Positions 1 through 4,940 of a DNA stretch of 7,502 nucleotides are shown in pieces (positions within the stretch are counted from its first letter, which is position 1; each line of letters begins with the position of its first letter). Position numbers and translations under genes: made by a program. Origin of the DNA: JBPCMN01 sp013695115 (GTDB taxonomy: Bacteria > Actinomycetota > Acidimicrobiia > IMCC26256 > JACDBD01); the NCBI GenBank assembly GCA_051002235.1, contig JBPCMN010000035.1:1-7502 (forward strand). Direction: 5' to 3'. The notes beneath the pieces are model-generated. The model saw only the letters and a list, made by a program, of their open reading frames with translations. It was not told where the DNA came from and made no database searches.

Positions 1-175
1 CGAGAGGGGGGTCGTCGACAGTGGGCGCGCGGACGAGGTGGCGGTGCTCCTCGCCGACTTCTTAAGCACCTTTCGTTGGGGGCAGCTGCCACCACGGGAC
101 CGGGGGCCGGGCCCCCGCCCCCCGACCGCCATTTGTGTGGGGGGGCGGCGAGAAAAGCGACCGCGACCAGGGAAG
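1..175. other. Left-edge stretch without a callable gene
   Basis: No confident gene is visible here. Several frames stay open because the DNA is so GC-rich, but none combines a good start, a stop and protein-like composition. Two weak possibilities exist. One is a minus-strand GTG at 69..67, preceded by GAAAG, that would start a Ser/Thr/Ala-rich peptide running off the window with very high GC at third positions. The other is the tail of a plus-strand gene ending at the TAA at 63-65 or nearby. Neither can be decided from about 65 bases. Bases 76-150 are extremely G/C-rich, contain inverted repeats (listed separately), and lie just downstream of the VOC gene. Confidence 0.5.
101..147. terminator. 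G/C-rich inverted repeats, possible terminator
   Basis: Two inverted repeats abut. CGGGGGC (101-107) and GCCCCCG (111-117) can form a 7-bp stem with a 3-base loop. CGCCCCCC (116-123) and GGGGGGCG (140-147) can form an 8-bp stem with a 16-base loop. They share bases 116-117, so the two hairpins compete. They lie about 30-75 bp past the stop of the minus-strand VOC gene, a plausible place for its terminator. No T-tract follows on either strand, so a classic intrinsic terminator is not shown. Homopolymer-rich DNA makes chance pairing easier, hence low confidence. Confidence 0.3.
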
Positions 176-751
176 TTAGACGGGGTCGACGATCTCGTCG
201 TCTACAAGCTGGGTCTCGGGCGACGCGAGGACCTGGCCGTGCTCGCGGATCTCCGCGACCGCGGGCACGGGATCGGGGTCGGAGAACAGCTCCTTGTCGC
301 CGTAGTCGGCGGCGCGGCCGGTCGCGTCGATCGCCCACCACGACGCCTCGAGCGCGATCCCGTTGGGGTCGGTGAAGTACACCGAGCGCACGAAGCCGTG
401 GTCGACGACCTCGGTGATCTCGCACTTCGCGTCCTCGAGCCGGGCGCGCAGGTCGAGCAGGGCCTTCTCGTCGGGGAGGTTGAAGGAGAGGTGGTCGAAC
501 TGGATCGTCCGCGCCGGCGGCCCACCGGCGGGCTTGGCGAACGTCTCCATGCCCTTCATCTCGAAGAACGCCACCGTGTTCCCGGGGCCGATCTCGAAGA
601 AATAGTGACGCATCGGACCGGCCATCACCGTCGCCACCAGGCGCATGCCGAGGACGCCGACGTAGAAGCGGACGGTCGCGTCCATGTCCGGAGTGACCAG
701 GGCGAGGTGGTTGATCCCCCGCCAGCGCGGAGGCTCGGTCGTCGGCGTCAT
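176..751 (-). CDS. VOC-family (glyoxalase/dioxygenase fold) metalloprotein
   Basis: The product is a 191-residue protein of the vicinal oxygen chelate superfamily (glyoxalase I, extradiol dioxygenases, fosfomycin resistance proteins). These use paired beta-alpha-beta-beta-beta modules to hold a divalent metal. The first module starts at GINHLALVTPDMD (residues 12-24) and the second at FDHLSFNLPDE (85-95), followed by YFTDPNGIALEAS (125-137). Candidate metal ligands are all present: His15, Glu64, His87 and Glu135, so a functional metal site is likely. A roughly 50-residue acidic tail follows the fold. The start was set at ATG 751 because GAGAGGAG (764..757) lies 5 bases upstream; a longer open frame to 841 would run through the neighbour's promoter region and ribosome binding site. 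The gene is divergent from the Rieske gene. No signal peptide or membrane segment is visible, so it is probably cytoplasmic. Family assignment is firm; substrate and reaction are unknown. Confidence 0.9.
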   Translation of the reverse strand: MTPTTEPPRWRGINHLALVTPDMDATVRFYVGVLGMRLVATVMAGPMRHYFFEIGPGNTVAFFEMKGMETFAKPAGGPPARTIQFDHLSFNLPDEKALLDLRARLEDAKCEITEVVDHGFVRSVYFTDPNGIALEASWWAIDATGRAADYGDKELFSDPDPVPAVAEIREHGQVLASPETQLVDDEIVDPV

Positions 752-839
752 GCCTGCTCCTCTCGGTGGAAACGCGGGCCCTGAGTCTACGGACGGGATA
801 CCCGGTACATTTCGCCTCGTCACCTCCGAAGGAGGCGCC
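752..839. promoter_or_regulatory. Divergent promoter region, VOC / Rieske genes
   Basis: This 88-bp gap separates two divergent starts and should hold promoters for both. Clear ribosome binding sites are visible: AAGGAGG (829-835) ahead of the Rieske ATG at 840, and GAGAGGAG (764..757, minus) ahead of the VOC ATG at 751. Possible -10 elements of the actinobacterial TANNNT type are TACATT (806-811, plus) and TAGACT (789..784, minus), but neither has a recognisable -35 box. The ribosome binding sites are convincing; the -10 elements are guesses. The closeness of the two starts allows co-regulation. Confidence 0.45.
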
Positions 840-1190
840 ATGGCAGACGAGATCCGCGTCGGGCCGGCATCGAGCCTCCCGCCGAGGACGGTGACGGGAT
901 CCGGCGGCTACGCGGTGGGAAACATCGGCGGCGATCTGTTCGCGCTGAGCCGGCGCTGCCGCCACCTCGGCGCCGACCTCGCCGGTGGCTCGATCGATCG
1001 TGAGGGCTGCCTGGTGTGCCCGTGGCACGGCGCCCGCTACGACGTGAAGACCGGCCACATGGTGCGGGGGCCGCAGGGGACCTTCGCCCGCATCCCCGGC
1101 CTGGGCACGCTCAACATGCTGTTCACCCGCGTGCTTCCGCTGCGCCGGGGAGAGGTCGTGGAGCGGGACGGCACCATCTACGTGAGGTGA
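840..1190 (+). CDS. Small Rieske [2Fe-2S] protein
   Basis: The product is a 116-residue single-domain Rieske protein. The cluster-binding motifs are complete: Cys40-x-His42 in CRHLG, and Cys60-x2-His63 in CPWHG, 17 residues apart. The two Cys and two His would ligate one [2Fe-2S] cluster. There is no membrane anchor, signal peptide or oxygenase catalytic domain, so it resembles soluble Rieske ferredoxins that deliver electrons to a partner enzyme rather than the bc1 subunit. The start at ATG 840 is favoured by AAGGAGG at 829-835; an in-frame extension upstream to 684 lies antisense to the VOC gene and does not look like protein. Its TGA stop overlaps the GTG start of the SagB-like gene (shared GTGA, 1187-1190), which implies translational coupling and suggests this protein is the redox partner of that enzyme. 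The partner role is inference; the Rieske fold is firm. Confidence 0.93.
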   Translation: MADEIRVGPASSLPPRTVTGSGGYAVGNIGGDLFALSRRCRHLGADLAGGSIDREGCLVCPWHGARYDVKTGHMVRGPQGTFARIPGLGTLNMLFTRVLPLRRGEVVERDGTIYVR

Positions 1191-2671
1191 ACGAGCCCGA
1201 GGCGGCGGACGCGTTCCACCTGCTCACCCGGCACGGCTCGCCCGTCGACCGGTCGGGGCTGGTCGACTTCCGGCCCCTCGATCCGTCGAACCGGCCCGCG
1301 CCGTTCAAGCGCTACCGGGAACTCGAGCCGCGCCCCTTGCCCCGCTCGATCGCAGCGACCGAGCCGGGAAGGCTCGACGAAGCCGAACTCGGCCGCCTTC
1401 TCTTCCTGGCTGCGGGCGTCAGCCGGGTGAGCGACTCGCCCGTGTTCGAGGACCGCACCTACTTCCGCACGACGATGTCGGCCGGGAACCTCCACCCGGT
1501 CGAGCTGTACGTCGTGGGCGGCCCGATCGGTGACGTCCCCGCCGGCGTCCACCACTACGACCCGCTCGGGCACGGGCTCACGCAGCTGCGCGCCGGGGAG
1601 TTCGACGGCGTTGCCATCGTCCTCACCGGGATCCCGTGGCGGACGGCGTGGAAGTACGGCGAGCGGGGCTACCGCCACCTTTACTGGGACGCCGGCGGCA
1701 TCGTCGCCAACCTGCTGGCGGTGACCGAGGCGGACAGCCTGCCCGCCCGGGTCTTCGCCGGGTTCGACGACGACGAGGTGGCGCAGCTGGTGGGCATCGA
1801 CGGCCGCACCGAGCTCCCGCTCGCGGTGGTCACGTTCGGGAGTGATCGGGCGCCCGACTGGTCGGTCGACACGCCCCTTTCGCTCGAGACCGAGCCCATC
1901 TCCCCCCACCCCATCGATTTTCCGCTCATCGAGGCGACGCAGCGCGCCGGCATCGTCGCCGACGTCGGCAAGTGGCGGGTCGCAGCCGCGGAGCTCGGCG
2001 AACCGGCCACACCCGAAGTGCCCGCGCCGCGCGAGCTGCCGCCGGTCGAAGACATGATCCTCCGGCGGGGATCCACGCGGATCATGCGCCCCGACCCCGC
2101 GCCGCGCGCGCTCCTCGACTGGGGCATGGGCATGGCGACGCGGCCGGTCCCGTGCGACTTCGCCGGCGAGGGCCGGACGCTGCTCCAGCACTTCCTGTCG
2201 GTGCACGGGATCGAGGGCGTGGAGCCGGGCGCGTACCGGTGGCGGCCCGAGCGCCGCCAGCTCGAAGTGGTGCACCTCGGCGATTACCGCCCCGAAGCGC
2301 AGCTGCTCTGCCTCCGCCAGCCCCTCGGCGGCGACTCCGCTTTCACCACGTTCCACTGCGCCGACCTCGACACCGTGCTCGGCGCCCTCGGTGCCCGGGG
2401 CTACCGCGCCGCCCAGCTCGAGGCGGGCATCGCCGCCGGGCGGCTCAGTCTGGCCGCGTTCGCGCTCGGCTTCGGTGCCACCGGGCTCACGTTCTTCGAC
2501 GAGGCGGTGTCGGAGTTCTTCAGCACGCGCGCGTCGTGCATGCTGGTCACGTCGGTGGGCATCCCCGCCTACCGCAATGCCCCCGGCGGCCCACCCGGCG
2601 CCGCCACCGAGCTCGCCGGCTACGGCCGGCTCATGGAGCGGCTGTCCCTCCAGCTCCACCGCTCCCGCTGA
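1187..2671 (+). CDS. Tandem-domain SagB-type nitroreductase/dehydrogenase
   Basis: The product is 494 residues with two nitroreductase-fold domains, the layout of twin SagB/ThcOx-type dehydrogenases. In known SagB-type enzymes this FMN fold oxidises azolines to azoles in peptide natural products; many standalone homologues have no known role. Visible marks are the family N-terminus (HLLTRHGSP at 11-19, then PFKRY at 39-43), the first-domain motif R94-TTMSAGNLHP with Glu106 and Tyr108, and WKYGERGYRHLYWDAGG from residue 155. The last motif ends in Gly where, from memory, relatives carry DAGH. The second domain starts at about residue 290 with LRRGSTRIM and contains FALGFGATGLTFFDEA from about 424. 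GTG 1187 is chosen as start because it overlaps the Rieske stop by four bases; the open frame upstream to 1016 is antisense-like shadow of the Rieske gene. Its 3' end overlaps the convergent glycosyltransferase by 41 bp. No precursor peptide, YcaO cyclase or transporter is nearby, so azole chemistry is not supported. A cytoplasmic flavoprotein reduced or oxidised via the Rieske protein is the best guess. Confidence 0.82.
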   Translation: MNEPEAADAFHLLTRHGSPVDRSGLVDFRPLDPSNRPAPFKRYRELEPRPLPRSIAATEPGRLDEAELGRLLFLAAGVSRVSDSPVFEDRTYFRTTMSAGNLHPVELYVVGGPIGDVPAGVHHYDPLGHGLTQLRAGEFDGVAIVLTGIPWRTAWKYGERGYRHLYWDAGGIVANLLAVTEADSLPARVFAGFDDDEVAQLVGIDGRTELPLAVVTFGSDRAPDWSVDTPLSLETEPISPHPIDFPLIEATQRAGIVADVGKWRVAAAELGEPATPEVPAPRELPPVEDMILRRGSTRIMRPDPAPRALLDWGMGMATRPVPCDFAGEGRTLLQHFLSVHGIEGVEPGAYRWRPERRQLEVVHLGDYRPEAQLLCLRQPLGGDSAFTTFHCADLDTVLGALGARGYRAAQLEAGIAAGRLSLAAFALGFGATGLTFFDEAVSEFFSTRASCMLVTSVGIPAYRNAPGGPPGAATELAGYGRLMERLSLQLHRSR

Positions 2672-4052
2672 GCGCGCTCTCGTAGCAGTCGGTGAAGCGG
2701 GAGGCGAGGGCGCGCCACGAGTAGTGGGCGCGAACGTGCTCGTAGGCGTTGCGACCGCGCGCTCGGCGCTCCTCGACGTTGGCGACGAGCTCGACGAGCC
2801 CGTCGGCGAGCGCGGCCTCGTCGTCCGGCTCCACCAGCCACCCGTTGGGCTTGTCGGGTTCGGTGTTCACGAACGAGAGCGGACCGCCGGTCGCGGTCGT
2901 GACCACCGGGAGCCCGCACGCCATGGCCTCCAGGAACACCTGCCCGAACGGCTCGTCGACCGACGGCGCGGCCATCGCGTCGGCGCACGCCAGCCCGGAC
3001 GGCAGCTCGTCGTGACCGCGCCACCCGACGAAGATCACGTCGTCGGCGACGCCCTCGTTCACCGCGACCGTGTGCGGGTGCTCCCCTTCGTACTCGCCCG
3101 GGCTACCACCCCAGATCACCAGGGGCGCCGGCGTCGGGAATCGAGGCCGGGCGCGTGCGTAGGCACGCACGAGCAGCGGCACCCGTTTGAAACCGAGAAA
3201 GCGGCCGACGAAGAGCAACACCGTCGGCGCCGCTACGCCCGAGCCGTCGACGAGCCGGTCGAGCACGCTCTCGCCGTAGCGCACGCTGCCGGGCTCGCCG
3301 CCCTCTTTCCATCCCCGCGGTTCGTCCACCAGCCATTTGCGCCAGAGCCGGCGCCGTTCGTCGGGGTCGAGCGGGCGAGCGTCGAAGAGATCGGTGTCGA
3401 CGCCGTTGGGGATCCACTCGGCCTCGACGTCGAGGAGCCGCGCCGCTTCGTCGCGGTCATGGGGGGAGATCACGATGACGCGCTGGCACCGGTGCGCCCA
3501 TCGCCGCATCGCGTCGGCCCAGAACGCGCCGTGAGACCACGGCGCTCCTTCCTCGATGGCGTCGAGCATCTTCATCTCGGTGCCGTGCAGGTGGCCGACC
3601 ACGGGATGGTCGGGCCAGCGCACCGCGACCGCCTCGTGCTGCGGGGTGAGGTGGTGCAGGTGGAACAGCGCGCTCTCGCCGGCGTCGCCCCGCTCGAACA
3701 GGCGCAGCCACGCCTCCACCTGGCGGTCGAGGCGGGCAGGGTCGACCGCGGCGAGTATCGGGTCGGGGGCGCCCGCCCGCTTCTCGTACGACGGGTGCAG
3801 CGGCGGGTCGGCGAGCAGGGGATCGTCGCCGCGCTCGAAGGCGGCGATGGCGGGCCCGTAGTCGAGGGCGTGCACGTCGAGCCCGGAGAAGAAGGTGGCC
3901 GCGTTCGACTCCGCGCCCGGCGGTCCCAGCGAGCCGCAGTACACCGACGCCTGCCAGCCGGCGTGCGGGAGGGCGGCCGCGAGGTAGCGCACGACCTGGG
4001 CGGACCCACCGCGGGGGTAGAAGAGGAGGCCCATCGCGGCCCGAGGCGTCAT
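2631..4052 (-). CDS. GT-B glycosyltransferase (GT4-like)
   Basis: The product is 473 residues with a two-lobed GT-B layout. The N-terminal lobe opens with LLFYPRGGSAQVVRYLA (9-25), the glycine loop that faces the acceptor, and includes HLHGTEMKML. The C-terminal lobe has VGRFLGFKR (282-290) with the basic Lys289/Arg290 pair expected to bind the donor diphosphate, then EPFGQVFLEAM with Glu367 and Glu375, the E-x7-E pattern of family-4 retaining enzymes. It should move a sugar from a nucleotide donor to an unknown acceptor at the cytoplasmic face; no transmembrane helix is seen. ATG 4052 follows the E2 stop by 7 bp, which suggests one transcript; ATG 4034 (MGLLF) is an alternative, and neither has a strong ribosome binding site. 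The last dozen residues are Gly/Ala/Ser-rich and lie antisense to the SagB-like gene. Family is sure; donor and acceptor are unknown. Confidence 0.87.
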   Translation of the reverse strand: MTPRAAMGLLFYPRGGSAQVVRYLAAALPHAGWQASVYCGSLGPPGAESNAATFFSGLDVHALDYGPAIAAFERGDDPLLADPPLHPSYEKRAGAPDPILAAVDPARLDRQVEAWLRLFERGDAGESALFHLHHLTPQHEAVAVRWPDHPVVGHLHGTEMKMLDAIEEGAPWSHGAFWADAMRRWAHRCQRVIVISPHDRDEAARLLDVEAEWIPNGVDTDLFDARPLDPDERRRLWRKWLVDEPRGWKEGGEPGSVRYGESVLDRLVDGSGVAAPTVLLFVGRFLGFKRVPLLVRAYARARPRFPTPAPLVIWGGSPGEYEGEHPHTVAVNEGVADDVIFVGWRGHDELPSGLACADAMAAPSVDEPFGQVFLEAMACGLPVVTTATGGPLSFVNTEPDKPNGWLVEPDDEAALADGLVELVANVEERRARGRNAYEHVRAHYSWRALASRFTDCYESALSGSGGAGGTAAP

Positions 4053-4059
4053 CGGCGGC

Positions 4060-4872
4060 TCAAAGCTCGGTGTCCCAGTCGCGCGCCTCGAGGATCTCCC
4101 GGACGCGCCCGAGGAACCCGGCCGCGTACGCGCCATCGAACGCCCGGTGGTCGAAGCTGAGCGTGAGCCGCCCGATCGGGTGCACCGCCATGCTCGCGCC
4201 GTCCTCGTCCTCGACGACCACCGGCCGCAACGCCACCCGGTCGGTGGCGAGGATCGCCACCTCGGGCTGGTTGATCACCGGGACCGAGATGGCGGTGCCG
4301 TACGGGCCGGGGTTGGTGATCGTGAACGTCCCGCCCCCCACGTCGTCGGGCGAGAGGCGACGGTGCCGCGCCCGGTCGGCGAGATCGGTGATCTCCGCCG
4401 CGATCGCCTCGAGTCGCTTGGTGCCGGCGTCGTGCACGACGGGCACGATCAACCCCTGGAAGTCGAGGTCGACCGCGATCCCGAGGTGCACGTCGGAATG
4501 GACGACGAGCTCGTCGTCGCCGACCGACGCGTTGACGCGGGGAAAGTCGGCGACCGCATCGACGACCGCCCGAGCGACGAACGGGAGGTAGGAGAGACCG
4601 GAGTACGCCCGCCGGATCCGTCCCACCGCTTCGAAGTCGACCTCCACGACGATGCCGGCGTGGGGCGCGGTGGCCAGCGAACGCACCATGTGCTCGGCGA
4701 TGCGCTTCCGCACCGGAGAGAAGGGGACGATCTCCTCCTCCCCGGTGCTCTCACTCGCCCCCTGAGAGCCTGGCCGTGCGTTTCGAGCAGTCACGATCTC
4801 CAGCACGTGCTCGCGGGTGAGCCGGGGAGGACGCTCGCGCCACGGCAGTACCCGGGTTGCGTCCTCCGTCAC
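4060..4872 (-). CDS. 2-oxoacid dehydrogenase E2 acyltransferase, lipoyl domain absent
   Basis: The product is 270 residues and carries the E2 catalytic (chloramphenicol acetyltransferase-like) domain from about residue 48 (VPFSPVRKRIAEHM) to the end. The active-site motif DHRAFDG (241-247) is intact, with His242 as catalytic base and Asp246. TFTITNPGPYGT and PVINQPEVAIL are also typical. Normal E2 proteins exceed 400 residues and begin with one or more lipoyl domains and a peripheral-subunit-binding domain. Here no lipoyl DKA/DKV motif exists, and PRLTREHVLEIV (16-27) looks like the last part of a subunit-binding domain. Upstream sequence belongs to the divergent E1, so there is no room for lost exon-like sequence or a simple frameshift. 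The start is GTG 4872. GGAGGA sits 13 bases upstream, rather far; alternatively TACCGT (4885..4880) seven bases upstream could make a leaderless transcript. It would transfer an acyl group from lipoamide on another protein to CoA. Confidence 0.88.
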   Translation of the reverse strand: MTEDATRVLPWRERPPRLTREHVLEIVTARNARPGSQGASESTGEEEIVPFSPVRKRIAEHMVRSLATAPHAGIVVEVDFEAVGRIRRAYSGLSYLPFVARAVVDAVADFPRVNASVGDDELVVHSDVHLGIAVDLDFQGLIVPVVHDAGTKRLEAIAAEITDLADRARHRRLSPDDVGGGTFTITNPGPYGTAISVPVINQPEVAILATDRVALRPVVVEDEDGASMAVHPIGRLTLSFDHRAFDGAYAAGFLGRVREILEARDWDTEL

Positions 4873-4940
4873 ACTGGCGACGGTATCCTCCGAGCGGCGG
4901 GCGACGACACCAGACGCGACGACACCAGACGGTGGAGGGC
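4873..4940. promoter_or_regulatory. Divergent promoter region, E2 / E1 genes
   Basis: Only 68 bp separate the GTG of E2 (minus) and the ATG of E1 (plus). Two -10-like TANNNT hexamers overlap on opposite strands: TATCCT (4884-4889, plus) and TACCGT (4885..4880, minus), sharing the bases TA at 4884-4885. No convincing -35 boxes are seen. If both are real, RNA polymerase could serve only one direction at a time. GGTGGAGGG (4931-4939) is the probable E1 ribosome binding site, very close to its ATG. A perfect 15-bp tandem repeat occupies 4901-4930. Placement is strong evidence for a control region; the individual promoter calls are tentative. Confidence 0.5.
4901..4930. repeat. Perfect 15-bp tandem repeat, two copies
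   Basis: GCGACGACACCAGAC occurs at 4901-4915 and again without gap at 4916-4930, with no mismatches. It lies between the E2 and E1 starts, downstream of the candidate plus-strand -10, so it would fall in the E1 leader and end 10 bases before its ATG. It may be paired half-sites for a regulator or a simple replication-slippage duplication. The unit contains no obvious internal palindrome, and with 15-bp spacing two bound proteins would sit about one and a half helical turns apart, not on the same face. Confidence 0.9.

Noticed and set aside
684..839. Longer Rieske N-terminus
   Set aside because: The extension is antisense to the VOC gene start and AAGGAGG directly precedes ATG 840.
1178..2659. 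493-residue minus-strand open frame
   Set aside because: It lies fully antisense to the SagB-like gene, is Arg/Gly/Glu/Val-rich without motifs, and is explained by GC-rich codon use of the real gene.
840..2671. Azole-peptide (TOMM) or bacteriocin biosynthesis cluster
   Set aside because: Only the SagB-type fold points that way; no precursor peptide, YcaO cyclase, protease or transporter is in the window.
2391..4160. 589-residue plus-strand open frame
   Set aside because: It spans the ends of two real genes and is antisense to the glycosyltransferase; no domain is recognisable.
4857..4940. Longer E1 N-terminus from a TTG codon
   Set aside because: It would encode an RRHQT-RRHQT repeat, overlap the E2 start and ignore the GGTGGAGGG before ATG 4941.
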